A stretch of 64,000 nt of DNA. Source: CAZWSX01 sp964636985. GTDB taxonomy: Bacteria; Planctomycetota; Planctomycetia; Pirellulales; Pirellulaceae. A model generated the notes under the pieces. It did no database searches and was not told the DNA's origin. It saw only the letters and a program-made list of their open reading frames with translations. A program made the position numbers and the translations under genes. The stretch covers positions 124,001-188,000 of the forward strand of contig CAZWSX010000008.1 of assembly GCA_964636985.1 (NCBI GenBank), in the 5' to 3' direction. Positions 35,887 through 44,893 of this stretch are shown in pieces. The first letter of the stretch is position 1; the number at the start of each line of letters is the position of its first letter.

Positions 35887-38145
35887 ATGGCTGCAGTTGA
35901 ACAACCCGTTGAGCAACCCGTCGAGCAACCGGCCGAGAGCCTCGACTCGTCGCTGCCTGTGAAGCCGCCTCTTCCCACGGCAGTGACCGAGGGGCTCGCG
36001 GCGCTGCGCAACAGCTTGCGGAGCTGGATTTGGGTCGACGGATTGCAGCGAATCCTATGGACGCTGATCGGGCTGATTATCGCCGATGGCGTTTTGGACC
36101 GCGTCTTCCAAATGGAATGGTCGCAGCGGGCGGTCTTGCTGCTGCTGGGAATTGGCCTGATTGGCTATCGCGTGTGGCGAAGATTGATTCGCCCCCTCAT
36201 GGTTTCGTCTTCCGACGAGGCTCTCTGCTGGGAAGTGGAAACGCGTCATCCCGAATTGCACGAGCAGCTGATGGCGGCGCTCTCGTTCGCGAGAGACGGC
36301 GTGTCGCCAACGGCCTCGCGGCAACTCGCGGCCGCCACGGTTGCGACGGCCAGCGAACGACTTCGCGCGATCGATTTCACCGAGGTTCTGAACACCCGCA
36401 TTCGCGTTCGCAATCAAACACTCGTCGCGGTGGCTGCCGGACTGTTGATGGCGTTTAGCTGCTTGGTTGTCGTCCACCCGCTCGTGAAGGTGTGGTTCAG
36501 GCGCAATGTGCTTCTTCACGATATCGATTGGCCCGTCAACACCGACCTGCAGATCCAAGGGTTGTCGGCGAACGGAAAGCTGCGAGTTCCTCGTGGGGAA
36601 GAGTATCTCCTAAGGCTGCTGATCGGCCCCGAAAGTAAACGCAAAGCCGACCGTGTCACGATTGAGTTCTCCGACGGCCGCGCGCCGCAAGCAATGAAAC
36701 GCGGGGCCACCGAGTCGCAGTTCGAACTCGCGTTGCCAAACATTGTTCAAGCGTTTGAGCTCCGCGCCCGCGGTGGCGATGCCGTCACCCGCTGGGTCCC
36801 CGTCGAGCTTGTCGAACCGCCGGCGATCGAAACAGCCGAGTTCACCATCGAGTCGCCCCCCTACACCGCCGCAGCTCCGGAAATTTTTCCGCAAGGCAAG
36901 GGGCCGTATCAAGTAATGCCCGGCGGAACGGTTCGCTTGAAAGCAACGGCAAACAAACCTCTCCAAGGGGCGCGGCTGGTTAACGAAGGCAAGACTTTGC
37001 CGCTATCGCTCGCAGGCGATAAGGAAGTGACCGGCTCCATTTCGGCCTCGGACTTCGGTCTGGCGATTGACGGCGCCAGCTCGCAATCGTGGACATTTGA
37101 ATTGACCGATTCGGAAGGGCTGATGTCGCGCCGCGGGGCGTCGTTCGTCGTGCGCCTCAAACGCGACCGCGAACCGCGGGTTCGGGCCAAGCTGACGGGC
37201 ATCGGCGGCATGATCACCTCCCGCGCCCGATTGCCTTTGAGCGGTCGCGTGAATGACGACTTTGCCGTGGCTGAACTGGCGGCCAGTTTTTCGTACCGGG
37301 GAGAGGACGCCCAAGCCGCACCAGTGAAGGGGCCGTTGCCGATGCCGGGAACCGACGGCGTGGTCGGAAAAGCCGACGCGAGTTTCGAAACCGTGCTCGA
37401 CATTCAGCCTGCCAACATTCCGACAGGCGTCGGGTTGACGCTCAGCATTTCTGCCAAGGACAAGGACAACATTTCCGGCCCCAACATCGGTTCGGCCCCC
37501 GATTTCACGCTGCGCGTCGTGACTGACGAAGAATTGCGGGTCGATCTTCTGCGGCGCGAAAAGGAACAACGGCAGGACTTCGAGCGTCTCACTAAGTTGC
37601 AGGACGATTTGCTCACCGACGCGCGGGCCTTCGCGGCCGATGTCGCCGACGCCAACGTTTCGTTTCCGCCCGAGAAGCGCGATCGCTTGATTCAATTCCA
37701 AAAGCGGCAAAAGACGCTAGCAGGCAACGTGGCCAACGTGTGGCAAAAACTATCGAGCATGCGGCACGAGATCGAAAACAACCAGCTGGAAGAGACCGAT
37801 GGTCCGCTGCAAACGCGGCTGAGAGACAAAGTCCTCGACCCGCTCCAGCAACTGATCTACAAACGGTTTCCCGGCATTCAGACGCGGCTCGATGCCGTCC
37901 GCCGGATGTCGGATGGGAATGCCGAACGCAACAGCGCCATCGAGACGACCTTAGCTCAACAGCAGTTGGCCGTCGACGAAATGAAGGAGATCCTGGCCGA
38001 GATGGCCCAATCGGAGTCGTTCCAGGAAGCGGTGAACCTGATGTACGAACTGCAAAAGGCCCAGCAAGAGGTCTTGGAACGAACTCGCAAGGAACGCGAT
38101 CAAAAGCAAAAAGACCTCCTGGAAAAGGCCGGTAAGAAGGGTTAG
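35887..38145 (+). CDS. large membrane/coiled-coil protein, DUF4175-like
   Basis: 752 residues. Two hydrophobic spans (about 55-75 and 80-95) and a third near 180-205 anchor the N-terminus, with a Gln/Glu/Pro start before them. A long extracytoplasmic part is beta-rich (about 220-545, with RDREPRVRAKLTGIGG). The last 200 residues (about 550-752) form a long, strongly charged coiled coil ending KKDLLEKAGKKG. I compare it with the DUF4175 family on architecture only. It is 26 bases behind the VWA/GATase gene. The stop is followed about 20 bases later by a perfect palindrome, which may end this part of the transcript. Confidence 0.65.
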   Translation: MAAVEQPVEQPVEQPAESLDSSLPVKPPLPTAVTEGLAALRNSLRSWIWVDGLQRILWTLIGLIIADGVLDRVFQMEWSQRAVLLLLGIGLIGYRVWRRLIRPLMVSSSDEALCWEVETRHPELHEQLMAALSFARDGVSPTASRQLAAATVATASERLRAIDFTEVLNTRIRVRNQTLVAVAAGLLMAFSCLVVVHPLVKVWFRRNVLLHDIDWPVNTDLQIQGLSANGKLRVPRGEEYLLRLLIGPESKRKADRVTIEFSDGRAPQAMKRGATESQFELALPNIVQAFELRARGGDAVTRWVPVELVEPPAIETAEFTIESPPYTAAAPEIFPQGKGPYQVMPGGTVRLKATANKPLQGARLVNEGKTLPLSLAGDKEVTGSISASDFGLAIDGASSQSWTFELTDSEGLMSRRGASFVVRLKRDREPRVRAKLTGIGGMITSRARLPLSGRVNDDFAVAELAASFSYRGEDAQAAPVKGPLPMPGTDGVVGKADASFETVLDIQPANIPTGVGLTLSISAKDKDNISGPNIGSAPDFTLRVVTDEELRVDLLRREKEQRQDFERLTKLQDDLLTDARAFAADVADANVSFPPEKRDRLIQFQKRQKTLAGNVANVWQKLSSMRHEIENNQLEETDGPLQTRLRDKVLDPLQQLIYKRFPGIQTRLDAVRRMSDGNAERNSAIETTLAQQQLAVDEMKEILAEMAQSESFQEAVNLMYELQKAQQEVLERTRKERDQKQKDLLEKAGKKG

Positions 38146-38164
38146 CCGGATGATACGTTTGTAG

Positions 38165-38184
38165 GACGGACAATCCTGTCCGTC
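38165..38184. repeat. palindromic repeat, REP-like (copy 1)
   Basis: Perfect eight-base arms (38165-38172 and 38177-38184) around ATCC. An 11-base piece (38169-38179) recurs inverted at 38208-38218, so a larger alternative fold is possible. A near-identical palindrome lies just after fliR at 63130-63151. Both stand immediately behind a stop codon. No T-run follows, so it is better read as a REP-type element than as an ordinary terminator. Confidence 0.65.
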
Positions 38185-38378
38185 TTGATTGAGTCGACTA
38201 GTACCAAACAGGATTGTCTAGCTTACTGGAATGGAACCAATCGAATTTGGGGCGAAATTCGCTTTACGCTGAACGTCGCAACAAGGTCAAATGGTAACAA
38301 GGTCGTATTGGAACCAGATGGTGTAGTGGAATCGAATGGATTGGCGAGCAAGACGGATTGATTAACGAGGACGGCTCG

Positions 38379-40589
38379 ATGCTAACACGCACTTCCCGCT
38401 TCACTTTTACTCACTTCACGCTAATGGCCGCATTTTGCGGTTCGCTGGCCGTGATTTGGACCGCCCATTTGGCCACCGCTCAAGAAGGTTCCGGCCGCGG
38501 CACCGCGCTCGGCGTTCGGCAACAGCGCGTCGAACGGATGGTGAGCGAGATCGAGCGGAAATTCAAAGCCCTCGCCCAAGCTCTGAAGGAAACCGAACCC
38601 GAGCGGGCCGACCGCTTGCTGGAAGCGCTCAAGGAAAGTCGCGAGTTGCAGTTGAACGGTCGCATGACCGAGATCGTAAAGCTGCTCGACCAATCGCAAC
38701 TCGATAGCGCTCTCGGCGGACAACAGCAGGCCCTGGTCGACATTCGCAAGTTGCTGGCCCTTTTGCTTAACGAACAAAACGATCGCGAAAAGGCGCTCGA
38801 GGAGTCGGAGCGGCTCGAGAAGTTCCGCCAGCAGATCGAAAACATCCTGCAAGACCAGATCAAGCAGAAGATGGAAGCCGACCGCACAGCCAACAAGGAT
38901 AAGACGCTCGGCGAACTCGAGGCTCAAATCAAGGCCGTCGAGGAACTGATCCAAAAACAAAAGGCGGTCAACGAAGAGACGCAAGAAGCTCGCGGCGGCG
39001 CAGCCTCAAAGCTGGGACCGGTCACGGAAAAGCAAAGGCAAGTCAAAGACGAGACCGGCAAGGCCGCCGACGCTATGTCGGGCGGTGAACCTCGTGAGGA
39101 AGCACAAGAGGAAACACCCGCCGACGAAGCCGACCCTAACAGCCCCGAAAGCAAATCGGGCGCAGCAAAATCGGGCGAGGCCGGCAAAGGCAAGCCAGGC
39201 GAACCCAAGTCCGCCCCCAACGAAGGCGAGAAGAAGGCGGGCGAACCCACCGAAGGTGAGAAGGCGAGTGAAGAACCCACCGAAGGCGAGAAGTCAGACG
39301 CTGAAAAATCATCTGGCGACAAGGCCGGCGGCGAGAAGTCGAAGGGTGGCAAGTCAGGCGGCAAAAAGAGTGACGGCAAGAAAAGTGACGGCTCTTCTCA
39401 AGGTGGCGGCGAGCAACCCGAAGGAAGCGAATCGGAACAAAACGACGAAGGCAAAACCGACGAAAGTGGCGAAAAGAAACCGCCCCGCGCCAAACCGCAG
39501 TTGCCTGCCGAGCAGGCCTTGCGATCGGCCAAGCAGAACCAGCAAAAGGCCGAGAGCCAATTGAACAAAGGCAAGCCTCGCGCCGCCGGACAAGATCAGG
39601 AGAAGGCGCTGGAAGATTTGCAGAAGGCCCTTTCGGAACTGAAGAACGATCGCGATCGGATCGCCTCGCTGCCGCCGGAAGCCTTCAAGCAAATGGCGGA
39701 AAAGCAGACCGATACCTCGGAACAAACCAAGCAACTCCATGCCGAAATGAAGCAAGGCAAGCAGCAAGACGGAAAGTCGGACGGCAAGCCTTCGGCCGGT
39801 TCCGACGCCGTCGCGAAAGCCCAGCAGCAAATGGACCAGGCGGCAGGCGACCTCGACTCGCAAGATCCGTCCTCGGCCTCGCGAAAGCAAGCCAAAGCGA
39901 TCAAAGAACTGGAGAAGGCGCTGCAGGAAATTGAAGAGCGCCTGGCGCAGCTCCGCGAAGAAACGCAGCTTGAAAAGCTGGCGCGGTTGGAAGCCCGCTT
40001 CAAGGAAATGCTGGTTCGCCAGAAGGAAGCCTCCAAGCAAACGATCGATCTGCATGCCAAGCGAGATAGCAACGGCGAACTCTCGCGGATCGAGCGGCTG
40101 GCGGTTGGCAAGGTCTCTGCCGAGGAGCAGGCCCTCGCCGAAGCGGCCCAGCAGGCCTACGACATCATCGTGGAAGACGGCACCAGCGTCGTATTCCCCG
40201 AGATCGTCGGGCAACTTCGCGATGACCTGGCCAGCGTCGGCAAAATGATCGCCAGCCAGAAGACCGATCCCTACGTTCAATCGCAACAACGTGAAATCGA
40301 GATTTCCCTGGAAGAATTGATCGAGGCCCTCAAGAAGGCCCAGTCGCAAAAGGAAAGCGGTGGCGGCGGTGGAGGAGGCGGTGGTGGCGATCAGCCTTTG
40401 CTGCCGAGTTCGGCCGAACTCAAGCTCCTCCGCTTCTCCCAGTTGCGAATCAACCGGCGAACCGAAGCCTTCGATAAGAACCGCCCCACAGGCGAGCTCG
40501 CCGACGATCTCCGCGGCGAGATGCAGAACATTTCGAAACGGCAGCAGGATGTGTCCGACATGACGCTTCGCATCCTCGAGCGTCAATAA
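38379..40589 (+). CDS. exported low-complexity coiled-coil protein
   Basis: About 736 residues from ATG 38379, with GAGG eight bases upstream. A signal sequence (about 8-32) is followed by a long charged coiled coil. From about 230 to 390 lies a Glu/Lys/Ser/Gly-rich low-complexity run with repeated PTEGEK and KSDGKK words. A second coiled coil (about 400-620) is rich in Gln, Lys and Glu. Near the C-terminus there is a run of ten glycines, then a helical ending. It opens the second half of the operon, 233 bases after the previous gene. The composition suits a filament-like or scaffold protein. No domain is recognised; it is not an enzyme by anything visible. Confidence 0.65.
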   Translation: MLTRTSRFTFTHFTLMAAFCGSLAVIWTAHLATAQEGSGRGTALGVRQQRVERMVSEIERKFKALAQALKETEPERADRLLEALKESRELQLNGRMTEIVKLLDQSQLDSALGGQQQALVDIRKLLALLLNEQNDREKALEESERLEKFRQQIENILQDQIKQKMEADRTANKDKTLGELEAQIKAVEELIQKQKAVNEETQEARGGAASKLGPVTEKQRQVKDETGKAADAMSGGEPREEAQEETPADEADPNSPESKSGAAKSGEAGKGKPGEPKSAPNEGEKKAGEPTEGEKASEEPTEGEKSDAEKSSGDKAGGEKSKGGKSGGKKSDGKKSDGSSQGGGEQPEGSESEQNDEGKTDESGEKKPPRAKPQLPAEQALRSAKQNQQKAESQLNKGKPRAAGQDQEKALEDLQKALSELKNDRDRIASLPPEAFKQMAEKQTDTSEQTKQLHAEMKQGKQQDGKSDGKPSAGSDAVAKAQQQMDQAAGDLDSQDPSSASRKQAKAIKELEKALQEIEERLAQLREETQLEKLARLEARFKEMLVRQKEASKQTIDLHAKRDSNGELSRIERLAVGKVSAEEQALAEAAQQAYDIIVEDGTSVVFPEIVGQLRDDLASVGKMIASQKTDPYVQSQQREIEISLEELIEALKKAQSQKESGGGGGGGGGGDQPLLPSSAELKLLRFSQLRINRRTEAFDKNRPTGELADDLRGEMQNISKRQQDVSDMTLRILERQ

Positions 40590-40603
40590 TAACGGAGCTG
40601 GCC

Positions 40604-41713
40604 ATGAAGAGTCGTTTCAAACTCAATCCATTCGCTCGGATCGCGGCGGTCCTGTCGCTTGCGATCGGCGTATCGTTGGGCGTTGTCGTGACGGCAACCT
40701 GGGCCGAGCCGCGAACCGCGGCCGACGACCAGAAGCTGATCGAAACCTTTCGCACGTGGCTGCAAACGGCTAACGTTCCCGACGATCTGAAGACTCGTGC
40801 GCTGGAAGCGATCGAGTCGGTCGCTGGCGAACCCGATGCCCGTTCGATGGCGGTGACCGAGGCTCTCCGCGAGTTGTCGCCCGAGTTTCGCGACGCGCTG
40901 CAAGCGCTGATCGACGAAGACCTGGGCGCCGCGACGGCTGGTCTATCGAAGCTCGAAACGTCCGACAATCCGCACTTGGCAGCTGATGCCGCGTTCTTCC
41001 ACGCTCGTGCCCTGTTCATGCAAGAGCGCTACGAGGAAGCGGCAGGACTTCTCGACAAAGTTTTGACGAGCGATACCGCCGCGGCGCTCCATCGCGGTGA
41101 GGCGCAGTTCCTTAAGGCGGTGGCCGAGTCGCAGTCGCTCGACTATGCCAAGGCCATTGCTTCGCTGGAATCGTTCCTCAAGGACAATCCCGATGCGCCC
41201 GAGCGGTTGTTGTTCGGCGCGGAGCGGCAAATCGAACAATTGCGGCAAGTCGAGGAAGGAAAGTTGTCCGACGTCCAGATGCGGATGGATTTCAGCCGCC
41301 GCCGACTGGGCTTGTTCGACTCCGGCGAAGGGACCCGAACCGAGCAAAAGAAGATCGTCACCATGCTCGAAAAGCTGATCAAAGAAGCCGAAGAACAAGA
41401 ATCCCAAGGAAAGGGAAGCGGCAAAGGAAAGGGGCGCAAGAAGTCCCAAGGCGAAGGTGAGGGAGAAGGGGAAGGCGAAGGCGAGGGCCAAGGAAAAGGC
41501 GGCAAGCCCGGCGGCCAAAGCGGCGGCGGCAGCCAGCAAATCGACGAAAACAGCGTACAGAAAATGCTCCGCAAGGGACCGCAGAGCCCATGGAGCAAGC
41601 TGCGCGACAAAGAACGCGACCCCGTCTTCAGCGCCATTAAGGAAAAATTCCCCGGCCGCTACGAGAAACTGATCGAGCAGTACTACCAAAGCTTCCAAGA
41701 GGATCAGGAGTAA
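40604..41713 (+). CDS. exported TPR-like protein with Gly/Glu-rich tail
   Basis: 369 residues. A signal sequence (about 13-35) is followed by a helical region (about 40-270) with TPR-like pairs, such as DAAFFHARALFMQERYEEAAG and AQFLKAVAESQSLDYAKAIA cut at the usual spacing. About 275-320 is a Gly/Lys/Glu/Ser-rich run that includes a GEGEGE tract, and the C-terminal 50 residues are helical again (EKFPGRYEKLIEQYYQ). GGAG lies eight bases before the ATG, and it starts 14 bases after the coiled-coil gene. The low-complexity composition resembles that of its neighbour, which suggests the two work together. The function is unknown. Confidence 0.65.
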   Translation: MKSRFKLNPFARIAAVLSLAIGVSLGVVVTATWAEPRTAADDQKLIETFRTWLQTANVPDDLKTRALEAIESVAGEPDARSMAVTEALRELSPEFRDALQALIDEDLGAATAGLSKLETSDNPHLAADAAFFHARALFMQERYEEAAGLLDKVLTSDTAAALHRGEAQFLKAVAESQSLDYAKAIASLESFLKDNPDAPERLLFGAERQIEQLRQVEEGKLSDVQMRMDFSRRRLGLFDSGEGTRTEQKKIVTMLEKLIKEAEEQESQGKGSGKGKGRKKSQGEGEGEGEGEGEGQGKGGKPGGQSGGGSQQIDENSVQKMLRKGPQSPWSKLRDKERDPVFSAIKEKFPGRYEKLIEQYYQSFQEDQE

Positions 41714-41715
41714 CC

Positions 41716-42942
41716 GTGCCGAACGCCTTGTCTTGTCACGCGCCCGCGCAGTGGTTCACGTCTTCTCGTCAGCTACTGGCGCTCGCTACCCTTCTAGGCT
41801 CGGTGTGGTTCGGTTTTCCCGCTTGCGGTACTGCGGCCGAGGTCTTGGAAACACTCGACGGGCAATCGCTCTCCGTTACCGTCACCGAAATAGACGGACA
41901 AGGCGGTATTCATGGCGACCAGGTCCCGGGAAAGCTGAACTGGACCAGCCTTCGCCGATGGCGCCGTTCAGCCGTCGCCTCCGCTGAAAAGTCGCTCCGG
42001 GTGCAAACCAAGTCGGGCGTCTTCCATTGCGACAAGGTCGTGATCGAAGACGATCTCGTCAAAGCGAGTTCCGGCTCGCTGGCTATCGCCTTCCCTTTAG
42101 AGTCGGTCGTCTGCGTTCGGATGACGAGCGAGAAGAACGTGCCGGCGATCGACGTTGCGCTGTCCAAGCCGCTGGCCGATCGCGACCAGATGATCGTCAA
42201 GACGGATGAAGCGCCGATCATCTTATCGGGACTGCTGACGAAGCTCAGCGATACCGAAGGTGTCATGGACATCGACGGAGCGTCCCGAACCATCGCTCGT
42301 GAAAAGATCATGGCCATTGTCTTGGCGCAGTCGCCGACTCCCTCCAAGGCGGCGGCAAATCTGTTGCTGGTCGACGGATCGTCGATCCCGGGCGCGCCGC
42401 GTGCTCTATCGCAGAATGTTTTGACGTGGAGTGTGGACGAGCGGCGCGACGCCAGCATTCCGCTGGCGCAAGTTGCCGGAATCGAGTTCTCCTCCCAGCG
42501 GATTGTTTTCCTCTCCGATCTCTCGACGATCAAAGCGGAAGAAGCCCCGCTGGTAACCTTTCCTCAGCCCTACCGCCGCGACGCGTCGGCCAGCGGCACC
42601 CCCCTGCGCCTCGGGAACGAAACATTTTCCAAGGGGCTGGGAGTTCATGCTCAATCGGAACTGACCATCGATATCCCTAGCGGCGCGGAGACATTTTTCG
42701 TCACGGTGGGCATCGATAGCGATGCGGGCCCACGCGGCGATTGCGAGGTGAAAATCGTCGTGGACGCTCGCGAAGCCTATTCGCAGCGAATCAGGGCCTC
42801 CGAAAGTCCCCGTCAGGTGAAAATCGATGTTCAACGCGCGCGGCGGCTGACACTCGTGGTCGAAGCAGGCGAGGACCTCGATCTTGGGGATGCGGTCGAT
42901 TGGGCCGACGCCCGGTTCCTGCTCAAGGCGACAGGGCGATAG
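41716..42942 (+). CDS. exported protein with C-terminal NPCBM domain
   Basis: 408 residues. It starts with GTG at 41716, two bases after the previous stop, and uses a GGAG inside the end of that gene, so the two are translationally coupled. A signal segment (about 20-42) leads to a beta-rich region (about 43-270) of unknown type. The last 125 residues are an NPCBM/NEW2-type carbohydrate-binding fold: GNETFSKGLGVHAQSELTI, then FFVTVGIDSDAG and the closing VDWADARFLL. This fold usually binds sugars on secreted proteins. A role in recognising a cell-surface glycan is inference. Confidence 0.78.
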   Translation: MPNALSCHAPAQWFTSSRQLLALATLLGSVWFGFPACGTAAEVLETLDGQSLSVTVTEIDGQGGIHGDQVPGKLNWTSLRRWRRSAVASAEKSLRVQTKSGVFHCDKVVIEDDLVKASSGSLAIAFPLESVVCVRMTSEKNVPAIDVALSKPLADRDQMIVKTDEAPIILSGLLTKLSDTEGVMDIDGASRTIAREKIMAIVLAQSPTPSKAAANLLLVDGSSIPGAPRALSQNVLTWSVDERRDASIPLAQVAGIEFSSQRIVFLSDLSTIKAEEAPLVTFPQPYRRDASASGTPLRLGNETFSKGLGVHAQSELTIDIPSGAETFFVTVGIDSDAGPRGDCEVKIVVDAREAYSQRIRASESPRQVKIDVQRARRLTLVVEAGEDLDLGDAVDWADARFLLKATGR

Positions 42943-42985
42943 AGCGTTGCGGTAGATCGGGGTTGGTGCTGGAGTACTCGAAGGC

Positions 42986-44881
42986 ATGTCACGATTTTCC
43001 TTTTCCGGCACCGTTGCAATCTTGGCAATCGTAGCGACGCTCCAGGCGTCCTTGGCCGACGACAGCACAACCGCCGCCAGCGCAGACGAAATTGCAACGC
43101 CCAAGCGCGTAAGAACATTCACTGCAGAAGACCTGTCGGACGTGAAGGCGGCCGAATCCGCCCGCATCGCCGCGATTGGCCGCGCGTATCCGACGGTCGT
43201 CGCCATCTACGGAAACGACCGCCAAGGGGGCGGCTCGGGCGTGCTGTTCGATCCCGCCGGCTACGCCCTGACCAACCATCACGTGATCGCTGGTGCTGGC
43301 GAATCAGGTTGGGCGGGGCTCTCCGACGGCAGGCTTTATCGCTGGCAGCTGATGGGGACCGATCCCGGCGGTGACGTCGCCATTATACATTTGCTGGGCC
43401 GAAACGATTTCGCCCACGCACCGCTCGCCGATTCGGAAACGGTTCGTGTCGGCGACTGGGCGATGGCGATGGGGAACCCGTTCTTGCTGGCCGAAGATCA
43501 ACGCCCCACCGTGACGCTTGGCGTGGTGAGCGGCGTTCACCGGTTTCAGGAAGGGCAAGGCAACAACATGCTCGTGTACGGAAATTGCCTGCAGGTCGAT
43601 ACGTCGATCAACCCGGGCAACTCGGGCGGGCCGCTGTTCGATATCCGCGGTCGCATCATCGGCATCAACGGGCGATGCAGCTTCGAAGAGCGCGGGCGAG
43701 TGAACGTGGGTCTCGGCTACGCGATCAGCAGCAACCAGGCTCGGCAGTTCGTGCCCGATCTTCTGGCGACGAAGTTGGCGCAGCATGGAACGCTCGATGT
43801 CATCTTCGGTACGCGCTCCAATGGCGTCGTGTGCCAAAGCATGAATCTCTCGTCGGCCGCCGCGCACGCGGGGCTGAAATTGGGTGATCGCGTCGTCGAG
43901 TTTGAAGGTGTTCCCATTCGGACCGCCAATGAACTGACGAACTGGATTTCAACATTCCCAGCCGATTGGCCCGTCTCGCTGACCTACGAACGCGATGGTG
44001 AGCGAAAGACGATCCACGTCCGGTTGGCGCCTCTGCCGTACAACATTCCCAAGCCGCCCGAGGCGCCGAAGCAGGACGAACCAAAGAAAGACGAGCCCCC
44101 TCCGCCCGATCGCGCCCGCCCGATGAATCCGGACCCCACGGCGGGCTACAGCGAAGGAAGAATTCGTTTTGTGGATCGCAACCGCGCCGTCTGCAAAACC
44201 TGGATTCGCAGGCTCCAGGATTTATTCGCAATCCCGGCGGAAGCCAAAGGGCTGCGAATCGTCGACAAGATCGTCGAAGGGGACGAACCGGTTGGCGAGA
44301 GCGAACTCCATCTATCAACCGATGGACGTATTAAGCTGAGCTATCGCTGGAAGGCAAAGCAAGTGGCTCTTGGTTACGACGGTAAAGTCTTTTGGCGGGC
44401 GAGCGGGACCGATGCTCCCCAGGAACTCGACCGCAATCGCTGGCTGCAAGATCCGCTGGCGGGCCAGGCGTTGGCCCTGAGTTTGGCCGTCGCGCGGGAA
44501 TCGAAAGAGAATCCGTTTGCCTCTCCGCTCGGACAGCCCATCTTGGAAGGCTCCGACAAAGCTGGTGGCCAGGCAACGGGGCGGTTAGCGTTCGCTCGCA
44601 GCGATTCGGACGAGGCGTTTTATGTTTGGATGAGCTATACCAACTCGGCGGGTTTGCCGTCGATCTCGCTTGTGAAGAGCGGGCTAGGGCGACTCGACGA
44701 TGATCCAATCCCCGCCGCCCTGTTTGCGGACTGGGGAACGGCAAACGGGATAGCCTTTCCGTTCGAGCGGCGGCTAGTGCGCGGTTTCGAGGAAAAGGCC
44801 GACGCCCGCCTGGAAGCTCAAGAAGTCACAAGCCTCACCCAGCTTTCCGACGAAATGTTTGCGATGCCCAAGGCCCCTTAG
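42986..44881 (+). CDS. secreted HtrA/trypsin-like serine protease with PDZ domain, catalytic triad intact
   Basis: 631 residues. A signal sequence (about 5-25) is followed by a trypsin-like domain: His99 in ALTNHHV, Asp130 in GGDVAI and Ser213 in NPGNSGGPLFD. All three members of the triad are present. A PDZ domain follows (about 285-350, with AAAHAGLKLGDRVVEFEG). Beyond a Lys/Pro/Glu linker (about 355-380) there is a C-terminal region of about 240 residues unlike standard HtrA. The family degrades or refolds damaged envelope proteins. The gene begins 43 bases after the NPCBM gene. It is the only active-looking protease of the three in a row. Confidence 0.88.
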   Translation: MSRFSFSGTVAILAIVATLQASLADDSTTAASADEIATPKRVRTFTAEDLSDVKAAESARIAAIGRAYPTVVAIYGNDRQGGGSGVLFDPAGYALTNHHVIAGAGESGWAGLSDGRLYRWQLMGTDPGGDVAIIHLLGRNDFAHAPLADSETVRVGDWAMAMGNPFLLAEDQRPTVTLGVVSGVHRFQEGQGNNMLVYGNCLQVDTSINPGNSGGPLFDIRGRIIGINGRCSFEERGRVNVGLGYAISSNQARQFVPDLLATKLAQHGTLDVIFGTRSNGVVCQSMNLSSAAAHAGLKLGDRVVEFEGVPIRTANELTNWISTFPADWPVSLTYERDGERKTIHVRLAPLPYNIPKPPEAPKQDEPKKDEPPPPDRARPMNPDPTAGYSEGRIRFVDRNRAVCKTWIRRLQDLFAIPAEAKGLRIVDKIVEGDEPVGESELHLSTDGRIKLSYRWKAKQVALGYDGKVFWRASGTDAPQELDRNRWLQDPLAGQALALSLAVARESKENPFASPLGQPILEGSDKAGGQATGRLAFARSDSDEAFYVWMSYTNSAGLPSISLVKSGLGRLDDDPIPAALFADWGTANGIAFPFERRLVRGFEEKADARLEAQEVTSLTQLSDEMFAMPKAP

Positions 44882-44893
44882 GGGTTTACGATC

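Noticed and set aside
39354..40586. A 410-residue Leu/Phe-rich minus-strand frame
   Set aside because: It is the complement of the Glu/Lys/Gln-rich coiled-coil gene, which explains the composition.
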